Below, piece by piece: positions 46,672 through 57,534 of a DNA stretch of 64,000 nt. Source of the DNA: Papilionanthe hookeriana x Papilionanthe teres (Eukaryota; Streptophyta; Magnoliopsida; Asparagales; Orchidaceae); NCBI GenBank assembly GCA_022702705.1, contig CM040430.1, forward strand, positions 75,705,239 to 75,769,238. Direction: 5' to 3'. A program made the translations under genes and the position numbers. Numbering within the stretch: position 1 is the stretch's first letter; each line of letters starts with the position of its first letter. The notes beneath the pieces are model-generated. The model had not been told where the DNA came from. It saw nothing but the letters and a program-made list of their open reading frames with translations, and made no database searches.

Positions 46672-47621
46672 ATATCGAACGAGCGGTTGGTTCTGAACTT
46701 TGAGAATGGTGTGAGTCTAGCACTTGATGAAAAGAAGATGAAGGATGGGGTCGTGATTGAAATCGACTCCGATTTCACACCGGTCGACTTGCAATATGAG
46801 GAGGCCGATTGGATTCCGATCGACCGGGAAGAATTCCGCAGTCAGACAGTGGTAAAATTGGATAGCCCGAGTCAGCAATCTACTGACAGAAAGAGGAAAG
46901 TGAACGTCGCTCATGTAACAGGAGAAGACAAGAAAGTCAAGTCCATGGTTACTGTAGCAGAGGGAAAGCTTGTCAGTGCCATGCCCACAGAGGTTCAGGG
47001 AGTGAGAAGGGCTACTCTGACTCCTACACAATGAAGAAACAAGAATCACTGCATTCACAAGATGTTGAGCAACCTAGGAGCGAACCAACATGAGGAGACA
47101 GTTGCTACCGTCAGTGAAAGCACGTCTAAGAAGCATGTTCGGCAAGAACCAGAAGAGAAGAAATTGACTCCAAGGACCGCAGAAAAGATGAAATAGATTC
47201 CTAGAAGAGTAGAAACAGAATCAGCGCCACGACGCCAGATGGATATACCAGCTTTGAAGAGTCTTGTTGCGAAAGAAACCTCGGAGGATGTCCTGACAGA
47301 GACTATCCCCGATGAGCTGAGACATGCAGGAGAGCGTGCTGAGGTTGAGCCATACATCCCACAGTACGTTACCAGACCTCGCCGATTGTAGATAATCCCA
47401 GAGTACAAACTGGAGAGACTGCAGAAATTTGAAAATAAAACATCGAATATTTTGAAAGAATTCGAGGCAGGAAGATCAACATCCCGTATGGCCTTGAGCT
47501 GCATACGGATGTGTTCTCACACTACGAGTAGTAACAACTTATGGATTGCGTCATCGAGCTTCAGAAAATGGGTCGAGCTGGTCGTTTGAGAGAAAAGACT
47601 TACTCATAACCTCAGAGGTGG
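46672..47621 (+). pseudogene. N-terminal region of AlkB-like ORF of B
   Basis: Homologous to 19850-20723 of A. The start codon position is ATA. The open piece 46687-47034 has FENGVSLALDEKK and GVVIEIDSDFTPVDLQYEEA. The same frame continues past a TGA at 47032 with VEPYIPQYVT near 47350. A frameshift between about 47470 and 47540 leads to LMDCVIELQKMGRAGRL of the core. Charged, low-complexity, probably disordered. Plant ALKBH9/10 proteins also have long N-terminal regions before the core. Confidence 0.6.
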
Positions 47622-48158
47622 ATGAAAGGAAAAAGAAGAGTTACGGTCCAGTGCGAGTATTGCTACAACTTCACCGAGGACAGGAATGGAAATCCGCCAG
47701 GGATACTCCGTCTCAGTGAGGTAGATTCGATGCTAGGAATCATCAAGAGGATGGTGAAAAGGATGGTGACATGGAAGGTACTACCTGCATATTGCATACC
47801 CAACAACTGCATCATTAACATATACAAGGAGGGCGACTGCATACCGCCACACATAGATCATCACAACTTCTTCAGACCTTTCTACACAGTGTCTTTCATC
47901 GACCAGCGTAACATCATGTTCAGATCAGACCTCCAGATAGCACGCCCCGGAGAATTTCAAGGGCCGGTGGAGATACCTCTACCGGTAGGTTCCGTCTTGG
48001 TGCTAAAAGGAAATGAAGAAGATGTAGCAAAACACTACATTGTAAGGGTGCCTGTTCAACGAATCTCCGTCACTTTCAGGAGGATCGACGACAGCAAAAT
48101 ACCTTTCCACTTTCAGCCAGACCCAAAGTTAGAGAGCCTTCGGACCTACGAGCTGTGA
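47622..48158 (+). CDS. AlkB-like 2OG-Fe(II) dioxygenase core (RNA demethylase type)
   Basis: A 178-codon open frame from an internal Met to the natural stop, with the domain starting slightly upstream past a TAA (about 47604-47606). It has VTVQCEYCYNFTEDRNGNPP and NIYKEGDCIPPHIDHHNF, with HxD iron ligands His77 and Asp79. FYTVSFIDQRNIMF and LPVGSVLVLKGN follow, then VAKHYIV with the third ligand His138. RISVTFR gives the Rx5R motif (Arg147, Arg153) that binds 2-oxoglutarate. The overall wording is that of plant ALKBH9/ALKBH10-type proteins, which demethylate m6A in RNA. It lies between integrase and the repeat-rich 3' UTR, in the same place as in A. All expected catalytic residues are present, but the upstream frame is broken. 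Activity on element RNA is inference. Confidence 0.85.
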   Translation: MKGKRRVTVQCEYCYNFTEDRNGNPPGILRLSEVDSMLGIIKRMVKRMVTWKVLPAYCIPNNCIINIYKEGDCIPPHIDHHNFFRPFYTVSFIDQRNIMFRSDLQIARPGEFQGPVEIPLPVGSVLVLKGNEEDVAKHYIVRVPVQRISVTFRRIDDSKIPFHFQPDPKLESLRTYEL

Positions 48159-48944
48159 GCTACATGGAAAATAGCACACCTCCAAATGACATTTCCTGCC
48201 AAGGATAGCTTGGAAGGTGATGTTATTGTCCATGTGTCTCACTATTCAGACATGGATTTCAACAGATGCTTTTGGAAGAAGCCTGCAAGAATCTTACGCA
48301 GTCCATTTTGGATTTATAAAGATTGTATGAGATGCTTAATTTTCAAGGAAAATATCATCATATTTTGGATCAAGCTATATGATGTATTTTCAGCAAATAA
48401 TAATGGAAACGACCATGTCGTGCTTTGCCCTCACTTCTTGTGTGAAAATTTGACTAGGAAACGCCACTAAGTTGAATGAACTTCGAATGAAGAACGATTT
48501 GAAAATAAATGAGAACTCTTTTAAAAATCTGAATGTCAAAAAGAACTCCAAATTAACATGAATTCTATATGAACGAAAATAAAATTGAATCACTAAAAAA
48601 CCAAACGAAACAAATCTAAGTCTCGAATTGAATTCCGATCTAAATCCCCTGACCCAAACCTTTCAATCCTTCTTCAAACCTAAATCTATTTGAAACTCTT
48701 TCGAAATTTGAATCCTTTACTCGACTTGTCGCTAGGTCGATTCTTTCCGGCTTGGTACACTTACCAGTCCCTTTCAGTCTTTTCTCTGTGTGTTAGAGGA
48801 TCGACCAGTTCTATTGGAATGGAGCCACGAATGTTATTCAATTTGGTTCTGATGGCATAGAGCTGGATCCCTCTTCACACGGATCTCTTTTCCAAAAAAA
48901 CCTTCGGGCGGGATTTGAAACACCTTCATATCCCATTCTCTCTT
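48159..48944 (+). other. Trailer of AlkB ORF, conserved with A
   Basis: About 320 bp after the stop align with 18900-19250 of A; beyond about 48500 the similarity ends. A 94-codon frame at 48186-48470 is unrecognised and interrupted relative to A. Likely untranslated. Confidence 0.45.
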
Positions 48945-50080
48945 TCGAGACTGGTATCTAAATTCCAGTTCTCTCCTTTCGAGGTCGGTACCTAAATTCC
49001 GACTCTCTTTCGAGACTGGTACCTAAATTCCAATCCTCATTTCCGAGGTCAGTACTTAAATTCTGACTCTCATCATTCGAGATCGGTACCTAAATTCTGA
49101 TTCTCAGTTTCGAGACTGGTACCTAAATTCCAGTCCTATCCTTTCGAGGTCGGTACCTAAATTCTGATTCTCTTCTGAGACTGGTACCTAAATTCCAGTC
49201 CTCATTTCCGAGGTCAGTACCTAAATTCTGACTCTCATCTTTTGAGATCGGTACCTAAATTTCGATTCTCAGTTTCGAGACTGGTACCTAAATTCCAGTT
49301 ATCTCCTTTTTGAGGTCGGTACCTAAATTCCGACTCTCTTCGAGGCTGGTACCAAAATTCCAGTCCTCATTCTGAGGTCAGTACCTAAATTCGGATTCTC
49401 ATCCTTTTCGAGGTCGGTACCTAAATTTTGACTCTCTTCGAGGCTGGTACCTAAATTTCAGTCCTCATTCCGAGGTCAGTACTTAAATTCTAATTCTCAT
49501 TCTTTTCGAAGTCGGTACCTAAATTCCAACTCTCTTCGAGGCTGGTACCTAAATTCCAGTCCCCATTCTGAGGTCAGTACATAAATTCTGATTCTCATCC
49601 TTTTCGAGGTCGGTACCTAAATTTCGACTCTCTTTGAGGCTGGTACCTAAATTCCAGTCCTCATTCTGAGGTCAGTACCTAAATTCTGATTCTCATCCTT
49701 TTCAAGGTCGGTACCTAAATTCCGGCTCTCTTCGAGGCTGGTACATAAATTTCAGTTCTCTCCTTTTGAGGTCGGTACCTAAATTTCAACTCTCTTCCTG
49801 AGAATTGATACCTAAATTTCAATTCTAATCTTTCGAGATGAGTATCTAAATTCTGATTCTCATTCTTTTCGATCGGTAACAAAATTTTAATTCTCTCTCT
49901 CGAGGCTGGATCCTAACTTCCAGTTTCTCTTCTTGAGGCTAGAGCCTAAATTCTAGTTCTCTTTCAAACTTTCGAGGCTGGAGCCTACCAGTTCTGACCT
50001 TGAATCTTCGATACTGGAACCTAAATTCAAGTTCTCTTTTCAATCCTGAGGTTGGGACCTAGGTTCCAATTCTCATCTCA
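48945..50080 (+). repeat. ~32-bp tandem repeat in 3' UTR of B
   Basis: Roughly 35 units of 30-34 bp with the wording GAGGTCGGTACCTAAATTCC then GACTCTC and a pyrimidine stretch. Alternating subtypes (GAGACTGGTACC..., GAGGTCAGTACC...) give a higher-order pattern of about 64 or 128 bp. Sequence is unrelated to the 83- and 52-bp arrays in A, although it occupies the same place. Confidence 0.9.
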
Positions 50081-50406
50081 AATCCAGAATTTCCTTGAAA
50101 TCAATCTTAAATCAAACTTTAATCAAAATTTAAACTTAAAATAAAAATTTGAAATAAAAAATGAAACGAATCTAACATCCAATCTCTTGAAATCTTGTGA
50201 TTTGAAATTCACCTCCTTTTTCCCCAGCGAGAGTTCTGAAATCTTCAGTATTGGAGATTTACCAGATACTCCCCAGCGGAAATTTTCTACGCTTTACTCT
50301 AAGTGTTTCACTTAGACATCTGTGTTGGTTTTGTTGATCTTTTCGGTCAACGCCAATACGCGCGGTGTGCGTAGTTAGTACACACCACACCTATTGGGGG
50401 TCCATT
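50081..50406 (+). other. Conserved 3' UTR end and polypurine tract of B
   Basis: Noncoding segment shared in part with A (16942-17389). It includes CCAATACGCGCGGTGTGC and ends in CACACCTATTGGGGGTCCATT directly before the LTR. The G-rich tract at 50394-50406 is the likely plus-strand primer. Confidence 0.6.
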
Positions 50407-53400
50407 TGTTGACCTCATTTTTGGTAAGGTCGGATCTCTCTCTCCTTAGTATTTAGGATCTAGCCATAGTTTTCCTCTTTGATTATCCTAGAAGACTAGA
50501 TATGGAATCCACCATTTAGAAATTCAAACCAAATCTTGATTCTCTTTGGAATCCTACATAGATGGTCATTAACCTCCAAGTCACTTGGAGGGTTAGGACC
50601 AATGTGCAGGAAGACAAGGATGAATTCTTATAGGATGTTCAAGCCTTAGGACATCCCTGGGTGGTCTGGTCTGGTGAGGTCCAGTTTGCACACACCACAT
50701 TGTTGCACATGCCTGAACCCTAAAAAACACTCTGACCCAACTTGGCTTCCTGACTCATGTAGGAAACTCATATGGATGGACCTCAACCCCTAAGCCCCTG
50801 GCGAAGAGGGTTAGGATCAACATATTGATTGCCTAAAATGAGTCATCTCATGGATCTTGTGAGCTTAACATGTCTTCATAGCTTAACCAAAATGGTTTCA
50901 TTTTACTCACATCTAATCAATCTTAAATTTTCCCAAAATTTCAATTTTTGACCCCTAGGGGCCTAAACCCACCAAAACTACCAAATACCCTTGAAATTGC
51001 CCAAAATTTCCAAAATTGCCTAAATTAACCAAGATTTCTCAAAATCAATCCTAAATTTTCCCCACCACTCAAATTAATCATCCATAACCAAATATATCAA
51101 AATTCCCAAAAATAGCCCCCAATACCCTCCTTGTACCCTAAATAGCCTAAAAATTCAAAAAATTGAAAAAATTCTTAAAAAATCCCAAAAATTCCAAAGT
51201 ATTATCCACATCATTTTCATCAACTGCCACATAACTCAATTTTATCAATTGAACCCAATTTGATAAAAAATTCCAAATTGGCCCTTAAGGCCCAAAGTGA
51301 CCAACTAAATCAATCCATCCCAAATTGAACCCAAATGTCACCCAATTTTCCCTAAATTTGTTTTGAAATCTTCCTAACATCCCCACAAACAAAAATCTAC
51401 ATTAATTTACCCCAAATTTGGAACCAAATTTCACCCAAGCCTAACGAAAACCAAAATTCCCCAAATTGGCCTAAACCAATCATGAACCCAAACAAGCCCA
51501 AAATCTATTCCAAGGCCCATATGGCATTTTTTTCTCATCATCCCTTTAATTGAAATTATTCCCTAAGTTCCAATTTCATCATCAAATAATTCTAAATCAA
51601 GCCTCGTGCCAAATTACCCCTAAATGTCAAAAATCCCAAAATCCCTTTCTCATGCAAGTGAGCCAAGCCATTTCCAAGCCATGAGCAAGCCTTAAAACCA
51701 TGTTTAAGCCACATGAAGCCATGAGAACTTTAGATTTTTCATCACTCCATAAATGAAAAAAGGAGGAAGGCCTTTAAACAACCCTTAAAAGTCATTAACC
51801 TTACCCATGCTTAACCCTAACCTAAAATTAATCCAAATATTTTTTATGGGGACTTCACCATCCTTCCCTTGGTTGACCCGACTGATTATCCATCAGCCTA
51901 AAGCCATCTTGAAGGGTGAACCAAACTCAAAAGCATGACTTGACCAAAATGAGCCCAAAAGAGCCATTTCCCCCATTCCACTTAAATCAAACCCATTACA
52001 CATGGTAATACCCAATTGAACTCACTAAACCCCACCCCTGACCTCACTGGTTAAGATGGTTACCCATGCCTGGCCGGACGACCACCTGGCTTGCCGGAAA
52101 CCACTAGGCTGAGAGGCTTGATTTGATTCAAAATTTCAAATTGAGCTTGCTGAGTTGTCCCAACCCAATTGGACTTCACAGCTCTTCTTCTCCTCCCCTA
52201 AGCAGCTCAATCCAACCTCTAATTGGCCCTGGAAAGCCCTTTAGCCATGGCTATTTAAACAGCCGACCTCCACGGCAAAAAGGTTGGCTGAACCAAAGTC
52301 TCTCAAAACCTCTATCCAAGTGGCTTAAATTCTCCCCCTAACACAGAGAAGAAGTTCCCCACTATTCTCCTGCCCTCATCCCCACTGATTGAGCTCAATT
52401 TCAGAGCTCAATTCTCAAGCCAAAACCCCAAATTGATCAACCCTACACCATCACCAGACCAAGAGAGGAAGTTCCCCAGTGGAAGTCCCCTCACCAGGCC
52501 ACCCATTTGTGCTGGAGACCAAAGCTTGAAATCAGGTTTGGTAGAAATCATACCTAGGCATTTCATCACGACCAGGGGCTTCATCCCTAGCTTCCCTAGA
52601 CTCCAACGAACGTGCCAAGCTCCTCTGATTGAAGCCTCACTTCTCAGAGCCAAGGTATTTAACTCCTCCTTCCCGAGAGCTTATTTTGATTCTCCATTTT
52701 GTTTGAGTTAATTTCAAAGCATCATAGCCATATAGATGTGTTCACCTTGTTGAGACGAGTTCATAGAGCCCAAGATCACGCAATTTGGTTGAGAGATGAG
52801 GGAGATCTTAAGGTTTGAGTGTGGACGGTTCTCGGGTTAAGGCACTTGGGGATGATTAACATATGTCGTCCATTGGCGCGTGTATTGGATAAATGGTGGA
52901 GATCAATTCAGATGAGGAGATGGAATGGGACAGCGGGCCGTGTGGCTGCTGAGTCGGATGGCGGCGTCAAACAGGAGTGCGCCCGGTGGAGCTTCGATCC
53001 GGACAAGGATGACGCGCCGCCGACGTGGCTATGTAGTAAAATAGGGTATTTTTTGAATTATTTAAATGCCCCGACCTTTGAAAATTCATATCTTTTTGTA
53101 GAAAAATTACAAAATTAAAATAAAAATACCCTCTTGCTTAGTGAACAGAGGAGAACAATGTGGAAAAAGAATTGATCTATTTTGTTGAGTATTCAGTTTT
53201 TAATTAATTAAATGCTGATCTGAGTATTTTAATTCTCCACTCACACACACATATCACCATGGCATGAGACCATAGGGCTTTTGTAGCCTCTGTTCTTGGG
53301 GATAATCATGAAATTTCCCAAGGTCATAGGCCATCTCTATAACAACTTATCTATTTTCCGAATTTTTGTGTTTGTTTTAGCATTTTAATTCAATTAATTT

Positions 53401-56400
53401 TCATATTTCGTAGAAAATTCTAGGAAAATTGGGGGAGGTACCTTATGACTAGAGGACCCTAGGAAAATTATGGTTTCATTTAACTCCTTAAAAATAACCC
53501 TAATTAGCCTAAACACTTAAAACTGAACATTAATTAATTAGGAGTAACCACACATTAAAATCACTTGAAATCAATTCTCCACTCTCAGTTGGGATACAGA
53601 GAGCCTCACATAAAAATTTCAAGTCAATTGGAATTAATTTAACCTATTAAATGAATTAAACAAGTGACAAAGCTATTTTGAAAATTAAAAATTCATAAAA
53701 CCCAAATAATATTTCAAAAATTCATCAAACTCGTTTTGTGACCTCTTTGTGATCAAGGGAGTCCATGAAAAATAAAATTACATTTTTTAAAAAAATTTGA
53801 TTTTTAATTATTTTTTAATATTTAATAATTAAAAATTATAAAAATCACAAAAATATAAAAATTCCCTAAAATGCCACATTTGGTCTCCTAATCACTTGGG
53901 AACCATTTAAATATTTTTTTTTAATCTCTAAGTTGAGATATTAATTTTTAAAGGCCTAGGATAATTTTTAAAATTTAAAAAAAGAATTGTTTTAACCTTC
54001 TACTAAAATAATTCTAATTAATCAAAGAAAAATCAAAAAAATATAAAATTTGTTTCTCTTAACTCCCTGACTACAAAGAGACTTTCTAAAAATATGAAAT
54101 TAATCTTTTCACCTTTAAAATATTTTAAAATGAATTAATATTCCAAAACTTAAAATAAGTATAATAAATAAAATATTACTCAAAAAATCACTAAAATTGG
54201 TCCAAGTGGTTCTTTAGTCAGTAGGAACATCCAATAATTTTCCTAAGGACATAAACTTTACATTGGTCATGTTGTTGAATTTTCATTGAAAACCCTTATT
54301 TTTCATTAAATTAATTATATAAATTAAATTAAAAATGGAAAAAATCTTATTTTTCTCTTCTATTGTCTTAATTGACATGTGAGTAAGGTGACATGCAATT
54401 CTCAAGTTCATTTGAGTTTAATTTGATGAATTATGGCAAGAATATGCTAAAGAGGGCATTAAGGTAATTAAAAGGTTTTAACCTTAATTAAAAATTTGGT
54501 CTAACCAAAGGGAGGGTAAAATATTTTGATCCAAATTTTCATTTGGATGATTGAAACATGGGAAGTTCAAGTGGTAGAAACCCATTAAATCATCTTAAAC
54601 ATTAAAAGAAAGAAACATTAATTGAATTACATGAAATTTGGAAGATTAATTAAAGCTTGAATAATTAAAGATTAAAAAGAAATGTAATAAAAAATCCTAA
54701 TCCTCTAAATTAAATTCCCCAATTAATAATTCAATTAAACATTATTTAATGTCAATTAATGGAACTTTAAAATAATGATCAAATTGATATTTAAAAAAAA
54801 ACCCTTTGTTGAAGATCTTATGATTGAACTAAAGACACTAAAGGAAATTAATTTGAAATTCTCCAAAACATAAATTAAGAATAAAATTTTAAAGATCAAT
54901 CTAAAAAGTTAAAATCATGTAAACTAATAAAACTTAATTGAATTGAACAACTTGAACACTATTCTAAACTTAAGATAATCTAAAAAGAGAAAGAAGATTA
55001 ATCATAACTACATCACTTTAAACCATCAACTCAAACTTTAAATTAAGAATGGTTAAAATCTTTAATGAACCAATTTTCCCCTTAAGGCTTTCATCATCAT
55101 AACTCTTAAATGAAGCATTAAATGAAATATCACCTTACTCACAAGCATAATCAAACATCTTGATTCACTGAGCAAGAATAATCTGGGTGATTGATTCATC
55201 ACCACAATGAAACTAATTGAACTTAAAATAATCCCTACAATGTTTAGGAAAATGTTCAAAATCCAGTTCCGAGCACTTCTCGAACTTAAGGGGATGTTTT
55301 AAAAGAACAGTGAGACTCCATTGTTCTTTGGTGAAGAAAAACATTCTTAACAAAACACCAGAACCTAGACGTCATAGGAATTGACTAGCAATAGGACTAG
55401 GATTTTGGTAGAGAACCAGAACCTTCCCTTAGCTTCACCTAGGTATTTTCTTGTTGCAAATATATAAATTCTTTAACATGTGTTTTAAGTGCAGGTGAAA
55501 ACGACAGTAATGCCACTAGGTACGCATTTAAGTTTATTGCAATTTACATTTGGCAATTTATTAAATGTTACTTTCCTGTACTTATAAATGCATGAAAATG
55601 ATCGAACCCAGCATGTTTAAACAACTCAAAATTTAATCACCAACAAAATGAAACTGCAATTATAACTAAAATTAATTCTCTCAGATGATGTAACCTATGT
55701 GTTGCTAGCGAGATTTCCCACGGTCTAAATGAAGGTGTGGAACTCATTCAGTTGGGTTTAGCAAATTCATTTGGACTAAGTGAATCTGATGAAAATAACG
55801 GTGTCGGGATGACGGAACTGTGGGATCTTACTCAGTTCTGCTTAATCAACTTTAAGATTTGTTTTAATTAAAATACTAAACCATCTCAATTTTCAACCTC
55901 TCTAAACAAAAACACTTCTCTCATCTCTTGATTTCACCTTCTAAAACCAAACCTCTGCAACAACAAGGAGTTTGGAGCACAGTGGCCAGCACGGCCATCT
56001 TCATCAGCAAAACTTGTGTCTACTTCAGGAAAACCTTTCTTAGAATTAAATCACAAAGCCATATGACTTCGAGGTAGTCTTCCTAGTGCAATATAAATCC
56101 TCAACTTTTCATTAGGCATTTGCATAATCATGTTATGCAAATTAAGCCCTGACAGGTCTTAGGACTCTGAGGTAGTCGTTTGGTACGACATAAACCCTCA
56201 CATCTTCGAGGCTATTTGTGTGATTATGTCATACAAATATAAGTCCTGATTAACTAAAATTTGTAGGATTGAAACATTAAATAAACTCTCAAATTGAAGC
56301 CAAATCATAGGATAGTCGGGAAGTCACCAAAGTTCACTTCGGGTCCATGACATCCCCTACTTCTCTTCCTTTGGACTCTTAAAAATAAACTGTTCCAAAT

Positions 56401-56951
56401 TTGAGTTATTCCCTATTGAAATTTCTAAAATTCAATCATTTGAAAACCTTAAACTTTGAAATTCTTGAGAGCAAAACCACTGATCATTATCGAGAGTTTT
56501 CTTAAATGATTCCCGTCATTTAAGATGTAATTAACTATAGGGGTTTGTCCTTATAGGGAAGTTTAAGAACCCAGGTAATATAAACTCTGCTTAATTCCTT
56601 TATATTAAGTAGTGGAAATTGTCGGCCTATAAAGTTGGTTCGCAGACAAAACAGGTGTCACAAATCTTCTAGTTTATTTAATCGAGCCCCATCATCAAGC
56701 AGTGTGTCTATTCCTCGAGATAGATACACGGTTTGTGGTGTGGGGCTCGTTTATATAAACTATTTGGGATGTGAGATCGGTTTAATTTCATATTTTAAAA
56801 TTTTCAAACTTAAAATTATTTTCAAAATCAAATGCTACTTTCCAAATTATTTAAAACTATATATACAATAAATTTAATTTAAAATAAAATTCGCTGACAA
56901 TTTCTGTAGGCGACCCCTTTTCAAAACACATAACCTAAAAATATGCCGACA
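50407..56951 (+). repeat. Element B 3' LTR, complete (6.5 kb)
   Basis: Starts TGTTGACCTCATTTTT after the purine tract and ends ATGCCGACA before the ATCCA duplication. It is the only full LTR of B and serves as reference for the insertion sites of C and A in the 5' LTR. Compared with A's LTR it lacks the TTTAA expansion. Short open frames in it are not conserved and not called. Confidence 0.95.
52251..52259 (+). promoter_or_regulatory. TATA-like box of B 3' LTR
   Basis: CTATTTAAA preceded by TTAGCCATGG, 1.85 kb into the LTR. Identical to 8712-8720 and conserved in A. Confidence 0.6.
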
Positions 56952-56956
56952 ATCCA

Positions 56957-57534
56957 CTAGTCTGAGGATGATAAGTAGTAGAGATTATATGAATAATATT
57001 AAAATTTTCTACCAATCTCTGAATATATTTATTCCTGAAATGGGATCCTCCGTCAATGATAATCACTCTCGGCATTACGTATCTTGTGAAAATATTTTTC
57101 ATTAAGAATCTTGAAACACTTTTAGCATCACAAAGAGGCAAACCTTGTGCTTCAATCCACTTTGATACATAATCAACTGCAATCAATATATATAAGTTCC
57201 CAAATGAAGGAATAAATGGTCCCATGAAATCTAATCCCCAAACATCAAAGATCTCAACTTCTAACATGAAATTCAGGGGCATTTCATTTCTTCTAGTTAT
57301 ATTACCTACTCGTTGGCATCTATCACAAGTTTTGATATATCTGTAAACATATCTAAAGCGAGTAGGCCAATAAAATCCAGCTTGTAAAATTTTATACGCA
57401 GTTTTATCAGTCTCAAGTTGTCCCCCAAATTTAGAATCATGGAATTTTTGAATAATCAGTTCATTTTCTTCATAAGGCACACATCTCCTAATAATTGGAT
57501 CCTTTCATTACTTATATAAATATGGTTCATCCCA
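56957..57534 (-). pseudogene. int: Integrase N-terminal part of element D
   Basis: The open piece runs from 57480. FHDSKFGGQLETDKTAYKIL and YIKTCDRCQRVG form the HHCC finger, but the second His is Gln (GGQ for GGH). GLDFMGPFIPSFGN gives the first Asp and IIIDGGSHFRNK the second. YHPQTSG follows, then the insertion point of B. The third acidic residue is in 4527-5091. The four residues after YHPQTSG in this frame come from B. Confidence 0.9.

Larger units (their letters stand above)
5092..56951 (+). mobile_element. Ogre/Tat-like Ty3/gypsy element B with AlkB ORF
   Basis: Plus-strand element with termini TG...CA and a 5-bp duplication (ATCCA). Its own sequence is a 5' LTR in three blocks (5092-6798, 8558-9507, 37224-39242), an internal region (39243-50406) and a complete 6.5-kb 3' LTR (50407-56951). 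Solo LTR C and complete element A are inserted in the 5' LTR. The internal order is gag, protease, RT/RNase H, second RNase H, integrase, AlkB-like ORF, tandem repeats. The second RNase H, the post-integrase ORF, the repeat-rich 3' UTR and the LTR size fit the Tat/Ogre lineage. A deletion at 39242/39243 removed the end of the 5' LTR, the PBS, the leader and the beginning of gag. Confidence 0.92.

Noticed and set aside
47622..48158. Host ALKBH gene or processed pseudogene lying by chance in B
   Set aside because: The same ORF with the same flanks is in A, which inserted separately, so it belongs to the element family.
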